This document shows positions 1-13,115 of a stretch of DNA of 64,000 nt, one piece after another. Both the position numbers and the translations under genes were made by a program. Position 1 is the stretch's first letter. Each line of letters opens with the position of its first letter. Under the pieces are notes generated by a model, which had not been told where the DNA came from, ran no database searches, and was given only the letters and a program-made list of their open reading frames with translations. This stretch comes from Glossina fuscipes (lineage: Eukaryota > Arthropoda > Insecta > Diptera > Glossinidae). The stretch spans positions 5,402,414 to 5,466,413 of the forward strand of contig NW_023998432.1 in NCBI RefSeq assembly GCF_014805625.2, written 5' to 3'.

Positions 1-619
1 TTTTCCGCTTCCAAAAGTAAAAAAATGAAGTCCGTTATTACAGATCACCGAAAAGTCATCACCTTGGAGTCATTTTCAAGATGAAGTTGGTTAGTGCAGA
101 ATATTCGCCCATAGTCGAAATAATTTTCTTACTTATTTTACTCGTCTGATTTTCTTTTTTAGTTGTTGTGTAAAATTATCTTGTATACAGAAATGTTATA
201 ATAAAAGAAATTCTTTGTGACCTGCTCAACACATTCATTCACTTCCGTGCTACTTTCTGAATCAATCTAATCTTGTCTGTCCGTCTCGTTTTCTTCAGTT
301 AACCATTAGGCTGCTGTTTTTGAATTATTTTGATAAAATATAACGCCTTGTTTTGTAACGTCGTTTTTACGTATAATTAACTATATTAAGTGAAGCGGTG
401 AAGGCCAACTATAGCATTTTCACTTGGTTTTTAAACATTTTATGTAGAAAACTGTTTTCTTTCATCCGTACAATTTTTTGCAACTAATTAAAATCAAAAG
501 TTCATGGCATTCTTTGCATACAATTTAAACTGACTTTTCTCATGTGTTCTATTTATTTACTTAATTAAATTCCGCTAAAGAACAAGTCATTACCCGAATG
601 TGAGGTACAAAATAACCTA
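1..619. other. non-coding, nothing recognised
   Basis: AT-rich sequence with no open frame, repeat or RNA that I recognise. The last 14 bases (606-619) are the left target-site duplication of the adjacent SINE. Confidence 0.5.
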
Positions 620-789
620 TTATTATTATTATTAATTTCGCCACAGAAATAAATGCTAAGACTAAACTCTTAAAAGCACTAGCATCTAAGGCTATCGGCT
701 TTTATTAAAAACTCTACAGCACTTGAGATTCGAACCCACGACCATTGACTTGCTAGTCGGGATTCCTCCCCTTCGGCTACTCAGGCGGA
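620..789 (-). repeat. tRNA-derived SINE, family 1, copy 1, with intact target-site duplication
   Basis: Read on the minus strand, this 170-base element starts with a tRNA-like head. It has a box B-like GGTTCGAATCTC (complement at about 725-737) and a box A-like stretch near 765-785, followed by a tRNA-unrelated body and a short (TAA)n tail at 620-634. It is bounded by a perfect 14-base direct repeat, tacaaaataaccta, at 606-619 and 790-803, as expected for LINE-mediated insertion. The same head, body and tail recur at 18289-18452 and 46336-46503, with a partial copy at 56540-56635. It is not a functional tRNA gene because box A is degraded and no cloverleaf acceptor stem is present. Confidence 0.85.
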
Positions 790-869
790 TACAAAATAAC
801 CTAAAATGCAGTATAAACAAGGAAACAATATATAAAAATAAACATGAGATCAACATATAATATACATCA

Positions 870-2820
870 AAATTTATCTAAACTCTAAATTGAGATACTA
901 GGATGTAATATATACTTATGATGAGAAGATCAGTAAGTTCTAATAAAACTAGTGAATAAACATCTCCCTTTATTAGTTTAAAGACGAAGTTTACGCCTAT
1001 CATTTCAACGGTAGGCAAGTCAATGAGCTTCAATCTATTATTATATGGCAGAAGAGGTAAGGCAGGATCCCACCCCAAACCTCACAAAACAAACATTAAG
1101 AAGTCTCGTTGAACAGACTTGAAAAGATCAACATGGCATCTATAACTAGGAAGCCAAACTACCGACGAGTATTCAAGCGTTCGTCTAACTAGAGATGTTT
1201 AGAAGCAGTTGGTAACGTTTGGGTTCTTGAATTCTTTCGACCATCTTTTTATAAACCCTAAAAAGGATCTAGCTTGATTAACTGAAACCACTATATGAAT
1301 ATCAAACTTGAGCTTTCAATTAAAAACAGCTCCTAACTCTTTGTAAGTACAAACAGTTTGCAGGATGTGATTGTCGATACGATATATCGACACGAGGATA
1401 TCGTATTGCACCATGTAAAAGACATCTTCTTACATTGTTTTGAATTCAGCACCATACCTTTGATTGCACACCATGAGGAGAGAAAGTTTGCAAACATTAA
1501 AACACAGGAACGTAGAATGCACTCCGGAAGGTCATGAACATATAAAATAAATAAAAGCGGGCCAAGATGACTGCTCTCAGGAACACCAAAAGTGACGACA
1601 GTTACTCTGAATTGACAAAAATTCAACACCAACTGTTGGACGCGACCAGACGGATAGCTACTGAACCAGTTCGAAAACTTGGGAAAACTCCGTGAAAATA
1701 ACATCAGTTTGCTTATGAACGGAAAATTCTTTGTAAGTTGGATTAAAAAATTCCAGAAGGATATCAGCAGCTGATCGCCCTTTCAAAAAACCTTCCTGAC
1801 AGTCCAATATAATTAACCCTAAAACCGCGGTAAGCCTTTTTGTTACCAGTGATTTAAATAGTTTGGGCAGTGCGCTAAGTTTGGCAATTCCCCTATAATT
1901 CTCAATAAGGTTTCGAGAACCAGTTTTATAAAGAGGTGAAATAAAAATATCTTTCCAGATCGGTGGAAAGTAACCTATTTTCAAACGAACATTAAAAATA
2001 TATGTATTGGTAGAAGACAGTAAATGAGCACAATGTTGACGGATAGCAGATGGAACACCATCAAAACTAAGGCAATTATAAGGTTTCAACGTTGACAAAG
2101 CTATCAATATTTCTTGTTCAGGGTAGGACATACACGGAACAATATCAAAAGGAGGTTAACAAATAAGGATAGTTATCGAACGAAATATTTGAGCTATGAT
2201 GGATTTTCCCAAAAAAATCTGCAAAAAAAATCTACAGACTTATCGAAAGATTCGAACTTTCCGAACAAAGGAAATCCCTGTACTTTTTGCTTAGAATTTG
2301 TGAATTTGAAGAAGTTCTTAAGCCTAACCCATGAACAACATCGAAGAGTTCTTCGTAAATTAATGGATAAGAAAAAGCAGAATAATCTCCAAGGTCATCG
2401 TTCAAAAACCACGGAAAATTGAGCAAATTAAAGTCACTTAGCACTATTAACTTATCAATGGATTTGAGGTGAGAAATAATATTTTTGATCAAAGACAAGT
2501 GCTTTAAGTAAACCGCAATATCAGACGTTGGAGGAATGTAAGAGTACGGGTATACGTGAGAGAGAGCAATGATTAACCGCAATTAGAACTCCTCCACCTG
2601 TTTTTTGCAATCTGTCACACCTAAATTCTGTAAATGCTATCACAAGGTAATCAGGGTTACCAGAATTAACAATCATATTGCGCTGTTTTGTATTAAGACG
2701 ATGGATATTTTGGTACAGTATTTTTAACACATACCAGCTATCCATTAATTTTTTATCTGATGAACTAACTGCTGCAAAACCAAAGGAGCGATATTCTTTT
2801 GTCGATGTCCACATTGTTTA
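870..2820 (-). pseudogene. degenerate non-LTR retrotransposon (jockey-like LINE), ORF2 relic
   Basis: On the minus strand the order of broken reading frames matches a LINE ORF2. An endonuclease/exonuclease/phosphatase part lies at about 2814-2232, with TGGGVLIAV near 2600 and a VLSDFNLLNFPW-type core near 2440. The reverse-transcriptase fingers follow at 2131-1658, including YRGIAKLSALPKLFKS. The palm is at 1704-1333, with a GVPESSHLGPLLFILY block near 1580. The C-terminal region is at about 1200-878, with LEYSSVVWLPSY and WDPALPLLPYNNRLKLIDLP. The pieces sit in different frames. The catalytic box that should read A/F-ADD reads MFANF, so it cannot encode an active enzyme. It is a dead insertion with a SINE directly beyond its 3' side. 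The clade (jockey versus a close relative) is a judgement by eye. Confidence 0.85.
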
Positions 2821-3477
2821 ATAAAAACTTTGCCAACATAAAACGTTCGAATAGGAGTGTCGGAACAATAAGTTTGAAAGAAGCAATATCTCTACAACTT
2901 GCGGAACTGAACCTAAAAACAATACATTTCCTCACATCGTCTTCTGAAAGATTATCACTTAAAAAAGTTTTCCTTTTACGTAATATGGTTTTATTAATAG
3001 TGTGTAGGAATGTATATTAAATCCTAGGAGTCGGAAAATGATACATTCGTTTCATTACAGAACTGTAACATAAGCAACAAAACAAATAGAAAAAATCCTG
3101 CATTTACACTCTTTTGATAAAATTTTCATAAGCAGGTCTATAATAATTGTTGAGAAATGTCAATCACTTTCCGTCAAATTTCTTTTTTTTTGCCCTACCC
3201 AATTACCGCATGTTTGCTTGAAGTACACTTCGATCGAAAGAAAACAGATGAGTAGCAGCTAGTCACATAACAACGGCGGTGGATTGACATAACTGCAGGA
3301 TAAGCAGGCAGTACATTTGTTTGCAATACCGGCATAATTTCGTAGACATCCAAAGTTTCATGGGAACATGTTCCGCTCTACAACTACGTCATTAATTTAA
3401 GTTTAAAACAATCTCATCATATCGAACTAGCCAATTAATTTTGTGATGTTACCTATAATTTTGTTATACTATCTATC
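2821..3477. other. non-coding, nothing recognised
   Basis: AT-rich DNA. The open frame at 2799-3020 overlaps the LINE end antisense and has no recognisable features. Confidence 0.45.
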
Positions 3478-3560
3478 ACTTATCTCTGAATGTCGCCGCG
3501 TTACACGAATAGGAAATAGCTCCTGAGTGATTGGTCACATTAAATGGGAAAAAAAATATT
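3478..3560 (+). repeat. SINE family 2, 3' fragment (copy A)
   Basis: The segment has the family 2 tail module: a tctctgaatgtcgccgcg stretch, then gttacacgaataggaa, then ctgagtgattggtcac. The same ordered words occur at 12141-12305, 23125-23330, 37205-37440 and in complement at 5035-5280. The tRNA-like head is missing here. Confidence 0.6.
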
Positions 3561-5034
3561 ATCAGTTTTATTAAAATTAAAAACATTTGTTGCTATTGAT
3601 ATGCATAGAATGTTGCGTAAACTTTCATTTAGAGCAGCTTTTTCTCCTTTTAGTTAATAACAATTCATTGTATTCATAGAGATAAACACACACGCTTTTG
3701 TACCTATGTATCAATTTACATTAAAATAATACGATTTTCATGTTTGCATTGTTGTATTCACTATTTTCACAGCATGCCAAAAAAACCCATAATCACATAA
3801 ACTCTTCTAATATATTTATGTCAGTATTTTTGTTAGTTTTCGCAAATATAACAAAAAGTAGGTATATATGTGCGTATAGGAGGAAGGTAATGGAAATGGC
3901 GGCAGTTATCAAACGAGTCTCAAGAAGTACTCGCACAGGCCTACGTAAGTTTAAGTAAACATCTGTCTATACAATTGCTGCTTATTGCATACCGCATCTG
4001 CTACATAATCGTGGGTAGTTTATGGCAAACAGAAAAGTTAGTAATTTTTTCTTATAGAACTCTTAAAAGTTCCATTCTTTCAGCGTAGGAAACAAGACAC
4101 AAAACTCATTAGAAAATTTATAGGTAAATTAACCAGTCTCATAGAAATTTATTTTTGAAGCAAAAAAAATCACACAAATTTTTATTCTGCAATAGTGTAC
4201 TCTTGTGTCATTTGATAGACACGCGTGCCAGTTCTCAAATCTGCACCTACTACAGATATTAACTCATAGATAAAAATTTTTAAAAGAATTTATGACAGCA
4301 TTTAAAGCGCATTTCTCACATGCATGGAATAAGACGAAAGACTGAACTCGCAGAGTTGTAACGTTTTCCAACAATTCTTATGGGTCTGCTCGATTCACAT
4401 AACGCCCTTTAACATAGCATGACTAAATCGGCTAAGCATCAATATCATATTTACCTTAGTATTATATCTCACTTTTACAACAGCTTTAAAGTAAATGTGA
4501 CTATTTCCAATCAATACTGAACGGATAAACATGCCAACGATATTATCGATGTAACCCGATAGGTGGAGAATCTTATACGGATTAAGAATACATATATTGT
4601 GAACCCTTAAAAAAATAGTAATGAAATTATATATATATACATTATTCTTAGCCAAACGTGGATAAAGATTAAAAAGGAAAGTAGATACATGTACATGAGT
4701 AGTAACAACAATTGTTTCTATTGTAGTTTATTATCGCTCTTGTTTATCAATTCTTATTTAGGCTTCGTTCACTTTATACAATGGCCTTAGTAATCAGAAA
4801 TAAGTAAGAAAGACCAAAAAAGACAAATTCTTTTCCTAGTACTGTTTCTTATTTTCAGGGTCAATTTTTTGTACGTTTTGCTAAGGGAAGAGCGCAATAT
4901 AATGGTTTCGTTATATAATTTGTAACTTTCTGTTGTGTTGGGATGTTATTATTAACAACTGAAAGATATTGGTAACTAACAATGTGAATACTACAATATA
5001 TATATTCATATAAACATTTATTTTTTTTTAATGA
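3561..5034. other. non-coding, nothing recognised
   Basis: AT-rich DNA. The small frames here (for example 3740-3958 and 4395-4655) lack recognisable domains and look like chance. Confidence 0.45.
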
Positions 5035-5280
5035 ACAACCACTCGGGGAATGTTGCCTACTCGTGCATCACGATGGCGGCCAGAAAGAAGGGGAAGTGAA
5101 GAAAGAGAAGTGCGTTCGAAGGTGGCGGCAGCCAATTGCGTCTTCGTGCCGCATCGACAAGTGTTATGACCACTCACTACAGCTACGATCAAAGTAAACT
5201 TTCCCGCACTGAGATTTGAGCCCGCGAATACTAACTTAGCCGTGATTCTGACCTACTCGGCTACTTTTGAGGATAAACTA
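5035..5280 (-). repeat. tRNA-derived SINE, family 2, copy B
   Basis: On the minus strand the element begins with a box A-like GTAGCCGAGTAGGTCAGAATC (complement at about 5242-5262) and a box B-like GGGCTCAAATCTC (about 5211-5223). A longer body follows, then a tail module containing CTTCTTTCTGGCCGCCATCG and CCGAGTGGTTGTTCATT, ending at a run of T on the plus strand (an A-rich tail on the element strand). It is locally more GC-rich than its surroundings. The tail is shared with copies A, C, D and E. Confidence 0.7.
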
Positions 5281-8200
5281 AACTAAATAGGAATGACCAC
5301 TGAATGTACGCCAAAGTGTATATTTCCAACGATTTCGTATATATAAGTCAGATACTGCAGCAGCTATAAAAACTTTTGGTCAGTATGACATTCCTTCCGT
5401 CGGTCCATTTTTCAACTGTTTAAAAGTTGACGTGGATCATTGCAATTCCTAACATTGTTAATAAACAGAAACTGTAGTCCCTTTAAAATGTATATGAACT
5501 TCTTCATCTAACGATACCCTATTGCCGGCTTATGCATTTTTCTGCCTATCCATGCGTACGACATTCTCTTTTGTCTCTCGTCTGGTCGCATGTTTATGGA
5601 AATACTCGTGGTAGTTATCGTGAAAATGCTTTACTAAAACTAGTAGGGTTTCAATGACCGCCCGATTTCCCCCTCGCTCAATTTTTAATAACATCGATAA
5701 AATTCTTTGGGAAATTGGAAAAGACCAGCTCATTTCGTCTTGCGCTAAATTAAAAAAAAAATTCAATAGATCGAATTACCGTCTTGCAATCACTATTGAA
5801 CTAAAACGAAATTAAGTTATTTAAAATGAGTCATAAACGACAATAAAGTGAGAAAACGCTGATAATAACGTTCCAAAAACCGTGTCAAACTCCGAGTTTA
5901 CGGTAAACAAAGTAATGTGTGCTTAGTAGAAACACGCTTTCTACTGTCAACAAATAATTCAATTTAAACGCACAACTGAGGTAGTGTGTCTATAATTGAT
6001 CAATAAGAGCGATGTCGTCATCCATTGCAGCTTGAGACATTTTAAAGCATCTAACCTACAACTCGGAACTTGATCTTCAAAAAAGGGCTGTAAAAATGAT
6101 TTCATTTAATTTTTTGCCTAAAATCTCAAAAGAATTATATTGAAATTCAATTATTCTTACTATTTTATGCATCCATTTATTTCATATTCATACCCACGTC
6201 AGATTCGTCGTCGGAGGGCGAATTTCGGTTTCACTTATTTTCGGTTAGAATAAATAAAACCAGTAAAAGGCGTTAATGGAAAATATTCTTTGATACGCGC
6301 ATTGTCTTCTTTGCTCTTCTTGCTAAGTTTTTGTTATTCCCGTTTTTATTGATCTAATGTTTTAATATTTGCTGCTACTCTTAATGGTGATGCCAACGTT
6401 ATTGCAGCGTGTCGTATTACCGTCAAAATTATGTCAAAATACCGAAAATTTTTGATCAGATTTGACACATGATTAACGTAATATGAACTCAATTTGCAAG
6501 AAGCAATATATGTATGTAAGTAACATATAGGCAGATGTTTGTTGAAATATAAAGAGTTGTATAAAAAAGTTATTTAATATCCATACTAAACGATTTGACT
6601 GTTTTCAAAAGCCTGAATCCATAACTTTTTTACAATACTTGATGGCGGATTATTCATCTAGTTGTTATTAAATTTTGTTTGGAGTCCGTCAAACAAACAA
6701 TTTTGAGAATTATAATAATTTTATGGTACTTTCACATTAACGTTCTTTTCAAGCAAGCTGGACTTACTTTCCGCTTTTTACAAAAGTGGAATAACAACAT
6801 ATAAGGATACCTAGCAAGTTAGTAACATGTTTTAATTATGGTATAAGCGATTCGCTCTATCACCACCTTTCGTCAAATTGAAGCAGTAAGCTTTAACTAC
6901 GCTACGACTTGACAGTAATGTAAATACAAAAGAAGGTAATGTTTTTGCTTTTCTGATTTCTTCTAATTTGTTTACTACACCTTTTATTTTGTGTTTCTTT
7001 TTTAGAAATAAATATTTTAAGAGGAGCAAATGTACGAGTAGCCTCAATTGAAATTTTAAGGTTTGCTACTCAAGTTACTTTTAAGCGTTTTACAAAGTTA
7101 ATAACTCGATGACACTTGCTAAGGAAAGAAGGAAGGAAATTGTGTGGGTTTGCTTAACGACCTTGTTTCAATTTACCGTCTTAGCGTTATTTTCAATATA
7201 CAGAAAAAGAAAAAAAGTCAATGTAATTGTTCTACTTCCACAAAAATGCCTAAATATACTTATTATTTTTTTTCTTTTATTTTTTATATTTCACCTGACT
7301 GCTTAGTTACCTGCCAGCCTCATACAATACTTTAGTGTTATTGAATTGTTATCAATTTAATGGTCAATTATTTTCCGCATTCACCGAGTTAAAAATGCAT
7401 TAAATAAATGGATTTTAATCCTATAATTTAGTTTCGTATATGTCAGCGTTCGATGATAACACCTGTTGGTAGCGAACGTTGTTAATGACGGCCAGACCCA
7501 TAATTTTCAAAACGGACTGGCTTGATGCAAAGGTATGAGCGTTATAAACTATGGAATAATGTAGCGCAGTCATTGCTCTCATTTTATGGTGTGTTGAAGT
7601 TTGCACATCTTTACTACTACTTTTTCATTTAAATTCTCATCTTATTAAATTTTACATAAAACAAAAGAAGAAAACATTTCTAGTGTACCCTTCACCGCAC
7701 CGTAGGGTTGCATTAGTTTCGTCATTTCATTAATAGCAACCAAACGATGTGCTTCAGACATTTTATTAAATTATTATTATAAACCGATGTACCTATGTTC
7801 GCCTGCCTGCTCCACCGGTACGATTTATCTCAAGACTTCAAAATACGGTTTAAAATTTTACATGTATTCTTAATACTGTTACGAAATTCGCTTTTCTCGG
7901 ATACAATTCGTATCCCTAGATCGTGGTTTTTCTAAGATAAATACATTTCCACGTTTTTACTTGAAGATTCTTTATTTACAATCAATTTGTTTAAGGGTAG
8001 GACTTTTTACGTTTTACTTTGGCAATGCTCTCGACTTCCCAACTCTAATATTCTTTTTCGACTCAAATGTTCTTGTCCGATTGACTTTGTCTTCCGCAAA
8101 TAGTCTATTTATATACATTTTTACAAGCACATTAGTTCATGGCTTCATTTTTAATCCGTTAACTTGCTTTTCCGCTAATAGTTTTTTTCAGCCGCCAGCT

Positions 8201-10529
8201 GCATGACGCGCGGCGAATGTGCACTTGGGGTTTCACTCTCTAGGGAATTTATTATTCGGGAAAATCAATTAATGGGAATGAACTGGGTTTAGGATTTCCG
8301 TAACAGTATATTAATTCTGCCTATGCCCAAACTAAATTAGCTATTTCTCCCTCTCTGTGCATTTCTTTCTCGTTTGATGAATATAACCTACAAAATATCT
8401 TATAATGTTTATATCTTTTTGGCTTGAGATAGTGGATATGCAAATTTCCCATAAAGTTAACATTTGACTCCTATGTGCTTGCCAAAAAAAGTAAGAAATC
8501 TTTTTTTAAATTTTCAAGTAAATCAGAACTAAGCATACCCTACTCAATAATATTAGTTTTCATATCACGCTGCTGAAAATTTATGTTAAAAAATAAAAGA
8601 TGAATATACAGTGTATATACGTATATTATGGGAATAAGAAATCTGACTTATATATGAAAAGCTTTATTTGAAAACTATTTACCATAGGTATCAGTGAATT
8701 TACTTTAAAGCAGAGGCCGGCAGAAATGTATCCATCTTCTAAGCGTCTAATATATATTTAATATTTTATATTTGAGTTATATAAACTCTATGTATTGAGG
8801 CTAAGCGATATAAATTGATGCAGACTTTCTACTCTTCATAATATATGTTATGTTAGAATGAAGTATTAGATTTATTGCTCTATATGGTCGACATTAGCAA
8901 CGAGCCGGACACACTAAAGCAAGAAGTATTCCCGATCAAAACGAAATCCGTCGATGGCCGACTTATTTTCTCTAGCTCTCCTAACACATTGTCACAAATT
9001 TTCTTGTGTTATGGGAAAAACAAAAGTGAATAATTTCTGGTGGTCCTGCTCCGTCGTATAAAGTTTCGTCCACATGTCCGGCACCTCCCACGTGGACTAA
9101 CTTCGAAGGGTTTGCGCGGAAATTGCGCTAATCAATTCGTTTTTTCAATAGCTAATTGAACAATGTATATGTAATTTAACCCAACACCAAAGAATGGAAA
9201 TATATTGTTCTAGATCTGCCATTCTAATGAAGGACCTTTATGATAGATAATTTCTTGTCCAGCGTATGATTTTTAGACGATTTGATCACGGCAGTCTCTT
9301 CGTCTGTGTGTAAGCACGCTCTTACAAGTTTTGAAAAAAACGTATAGATCCGGTGAGTAAAAGGGGTGGTCAAGTAATTCTAACCTTGAGACAAAATTTT
9401 TCGCTATATTTTTTTCTGCAAATATGGCCGTTTTTTCTCAGTTCCTGTCTTCAGTTCTAATGGTTTTTCTTTCTTCAAGATAATCGATTAATATAGCTTC
9501 ACGACTGCACTTTCCAACCAAAAAAAAGTTTTGTTTTCTTGGAGTTGAGGCTCCATTCATAACACATTGTTCTGACTATGGTTTTGTTTCTAATATGTAT
9601 TGATGTGTCAAAATTTCATGGACGACAATTAATTATCGCCAAAACTCGAGTTTATTACACTTAAACTAAGCGAACAGAAATTCGCAATCGAAAACATTTT
9701 TGCCTAATTTGGGCAGTAGCGGCACCCAACGCGCGTCATATCAAAATTTTGACTTAATATGCCACAGACCCTTTCTGGGAGTGTATCCTATGTGTATAAC
9801 CTTCACTTGATAGTTGTTCAGTACCATTTTGTCTGGTGCGACGATATTTTCGTCGCAGTTTTGGCCCTCCCCAACGTTTATCGCCACCTAAGCCGGTGTT
9901 TTAATTCAACTATTCAAAATTCCACCACAGTTGATGATGGCGCAAAGTCCCCATAAGCAATGTCCCACTCGACCTTTACTTGTGTTGGCGAAGCTCAAAC
10001 TGACTCTCTCAATCAATTTTTAAACAATAACTCCATATTCAAAATGAATGAAATTTTTGCGAATACTTATTAACGCGTGCATCAACATAATCCTGAACTT
10101 CTGTAGATATGTTCTGCCATCTGTTTCAAATCAACACCTTTCCAGGCCGCTTACATCATAACCTCGAAACTACCTCTGATATGTGGCACAAGTGCGCAGG
10201 CGGGAGAGTTGCTCGATCGAAAATATTTTTGAATTGAGCTTAAAATTATAAGGTTGTTGAAAAGTATCAAGTTTGAGGTCAGTATACGCTTTAAATCATA
10301 CTAGATTATAAGTTTTAACCTTTTTTGGGCGATTTTTATTTGTTCCCAACTTTGATCTACGATCGCCAACCAAGAACAAATATATGTAAAATATCAGATT
10401 TTTATCTAAAACAGAACACAAATATATCTTACTAATACTGGTTAGTATCGCTTTAGTATGGTTTCGTTAGGTTAATGTTATCAAAACGACACGACTCTAA
10501 AACCCTCTGTTAACGAAAACGCCACGAGC
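5281..10529. other. long non-coding stretch, nothing recognised
   Basis: About 5 kb of AT-rich sequence. Open frames at 5530-5766, 6832-7047, 7109-7335, 7421-7606, 7961-8206 and 9759-9956 are short, have no recognisable domain and no supporting splice sites. A region near 8880-9130 is less AT-rich than its neighbours but matches nothing I know. Confidence 0.4.
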
Positions 10530-10915
10530 GTTTTGCTCATGTCGAATTGGTTTGGCAACGCGCTGCGTTTGGTGAGTACCTGGGCGTAGAAGAACTTTCC
10601 ATTCGATCTGCAAGAGTAAAAAAATTAATTCGTGTCACCACTTTTAAACCGTTGAAGTCAAAACCAACAATTGAGATATGATGGAATAGCATTGCCATAA
10701 GCTTCTGAATGCCTTTGGTGGCCTTCGGCAAACGATTATTTCAGATTAAACAAAAAAAGTAATGAATGTCGAAAATGCAATTTTAACCACTCTGTAATTA
10801 GCGTTGGCATGCACTGAATAAATCAATAATACTAAATAAAAAACTATTATTTTATGTACAGAACGGTCAACATCATCCAATTTAACCATTATATACATTT
10901 TGCATTACTTTTCAA
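10530..10915 (-). pseudogene. mariner-like transposon fragment, 5' end and N-terminal transposase
   Basis: Reading the minus strand from about 10915, the non-coding end contains catccaatttaaccattat, closely matching the outer end of the mariner at 20650-21610. The following frame gives EAYGNAIPSYLNCWF, a stop and then LQRFKSGDTN. This matches the N-terminal helix-turn-helix of mariner transposases, which bind the terminal inverted repeats. The frame has stops and the element breaks off near 10530, before any catalytic residue. The catalogue frame at 10537-10731 is a different, spurious frame across the same DNA. Confidence 0.65.
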
Positions 10916-12140
10916 TTTTTACCTGTAGACGACGACAAAATTAACGACAGCAGCTAATATTTCATATAAAGGTTTATTCAAGAATTTGTTATTTTAATAT
11001 TCATAAAATACAAAAATATGAGTATATTTTGAAACATAAGTACAAGCTTTCATTGCCTTTTTTCACGCTCATTTCCACATACATCTTTAATATTAAAAAA
11101 TGGCATTTTTGGTGTGTATCTTTTCGAGGTTGATAAGAGTGACAATTAAAGTTATTTTTGAATATATTCATGCCTATGCATTCATTAACATGTTGTTGTT
11201 TATCAATTTTTCACTTTTCAAGATAAAGATTATACATTTTCGTAATATTTAGATCTGGATTTAAATATTTTCTATTATTATGGGTTTAGAATTAGGTATT
11301 ATGATGTCTTATGTAATAGGTAATGACGGCAGGGAAGCTTTGAACATGTCCTTTGACATGAATTATGAGAGATTCTTCGGTTTTTCTTCTGCAAGTCTCA
11401 GATTTTCAGAAAAATATGTCCATTGATCTCAGCTTTAAAAAAAAAAAAATGAAAATTGTTCCAAACAATTATTCACACGCACTAAGCTCACTTTTAATAA
11501 AACATTAATTCTACCTATTTTCCACTAGTCCCCGCAATTAATTTCCTAAATGCAACAATTAACAACGCTTTTAAAAGAAGCATGTTTGTTGTACCGTTAA
11601 TTAGCAAAACTTTTGCCGAATAAAATCTTAATCCTTCTAAACAAATTGATTGCAAATATATTTGAAAAGAAGAGACACCATTAAATTATAATTAATGGTA
11701 TCATTAACTTAATTTTTTTTGAAAAAGTGACTTATTGTCTTTTCAAAATAAAAGGCTAATATATAATCATTGTTGTTGCCATCATAGTCGTCCCTCATTA
11801 CTCTTCAAATGACAAGAGAAACAGAAAAACTCAGAGAAAACAATTTTTTAAAGAAACCTTAGTTACGCGCAGGCGTCGCTACTCAACACAACGGGTGTTT
11901 GCGTTTTAATTTGCTAAAGCCAACAGGGCTCTTATTGACGTTTGTCTGTCGGCTTGGGTTGTGGTTAGACGATTATGCGTTTTACATATATTTAACGCAC
12001 ACAATGAGTCACTTCAATTAATATCTAAGAAAGAATATCGTTTAAAAAATAAATTCAAGACAACTCTTTAACGAGAATATCAAATTAATGGAATCAGATG
12101 TTATCAAATTTATCTGAGCTTGACAATACTCGCAGCAGTA
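10916..12140. other. non-coding, nothing recognised
   Basis: AT-rich sequence with no supported gene or repeat. Confidence 0.45.
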
Positions 12141-12305
12141 ATGAGTGGCTCAGTCGGTAGAGGTATAACCCTTACCAATCGGGCACATTTTCACTAAGCT
12201 GCAGCTACTCCCTATCTCTTTCTATTTCCGCACTTCTTTCGGAGCATCACCACGTTACACGTATGGGAGACATCATATTAATAGTATTAAAATAGACAAA
12301 AAAAA
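12141..12305 (+). repeat. tRNA-derived SINE, family 2, copy C
   Basis: It starts with gagtggctcagtcggtagag, an RNA polymerase III box A-like tRNA head. After a body of about 100 bases it reaches the family tail with cttctttcggagcatcacc and gttacacgtatgggagac, then an A-rich run at about 12297-12308. Box B is not clear, so the head is decayed. Confidence 0.65.
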
Positions 12306-12954
12306 AAATTCTTTTGGAACAGTGGAATGCGGAGTGGAAGAGCTGCTTAAACAATTCATGGATCCACGCTCAAAAATATGGTAATTGCGGAAAACAATTG
12401 GGTTATCTTACTCTTTCAAAAACATTTTTCTTCGAATTGAACAAGGAAAAAAGGTTAGTACGAGTAAATAGCGTCTATTGGCAGGTAATTTAATGTATTA
12501 ATGCAGAAATCAACAAGCCTACGTACAATTCAGTGAAATTATATATATTGGTGGCTTAAAGCGAAAGCATTGTGCTTTGAAATAGAGCGGCCACAGTGTT
12601 ACCAAATCTGATATAGCATCTATTACGATTTTTCTGGCAATCCCTCAAAGTATGGTTATGTTATATGTCTCAAGCTTTAAACACAATAATGGGTTGGTTA
12701 TTCCAATTTTCGGGATGCGGCTTCAACTTTACGACTTTTCAAGAGACTTTTGTAGGAATTAGCAACTTCCACCCACCACCATTCATTTTATCATACCAAT
12801 TGCAATACCAATACATGGCAATGTCCAACGTCCTAGGTGTTTTGGAAGTTTTGAGGTGAATTGTTACCAGGTTTTCTTTAGAATCAAATAAAAACGAACC
12901 ATAGAATTTGATTTTTCTGCCCATTTTGAACTCAATATCTTAATTTTTTTCACC
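12306..12954. other. non-coding, nothing recognised
   Basis: AT-rich. The overlapping antisense frames at 12665-12859 and 12739-12924 have no recognisable similarity. Confidence 0.4.
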
Positions 12955-13115
12955 AGGAGGGTGCACGGTCACACAGACACAAAGACGGGCAGACATCGCT
13001 AGATCGTTTCAGAATTTGACGCTGATCAGGAATCTATATACTTTATAGGCTCTCTTTTGAATTTGCAAACATTATAAGAGAATGTATATGTGTCTATCGT
13101 TTGGTGAAAGGTACA
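12955..13115 (+). repeat. fragment of a dispersed dipteran repeat
   Basis: The segment holds cagacacaaagacgggcaga, then a catcgctagatcg motif and a ctgatcaggaatctatatac motif followed by a ctttataggctctc stretch. The same ordered words occur, diverged, at 35460-35610. This word order is familiar from abundant non-coding dispersed repeats of higher flies. No coding capacity. Confidence 0.5.

Noticed and set aside
720..789. tRNA gene on the minus strand
   Set aside because: It has a good box B, but the acceptor stem is missing, box A is decayed, and the same unit with a body and (TAA)n tail recurs with target-site duplications, so it is a SINE.
2114..2422. 102-codon plus-strand lysine-rich protein
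   Set aside because: It is antisense to the endonuclease/RT part of the minus-strand LINE relic.
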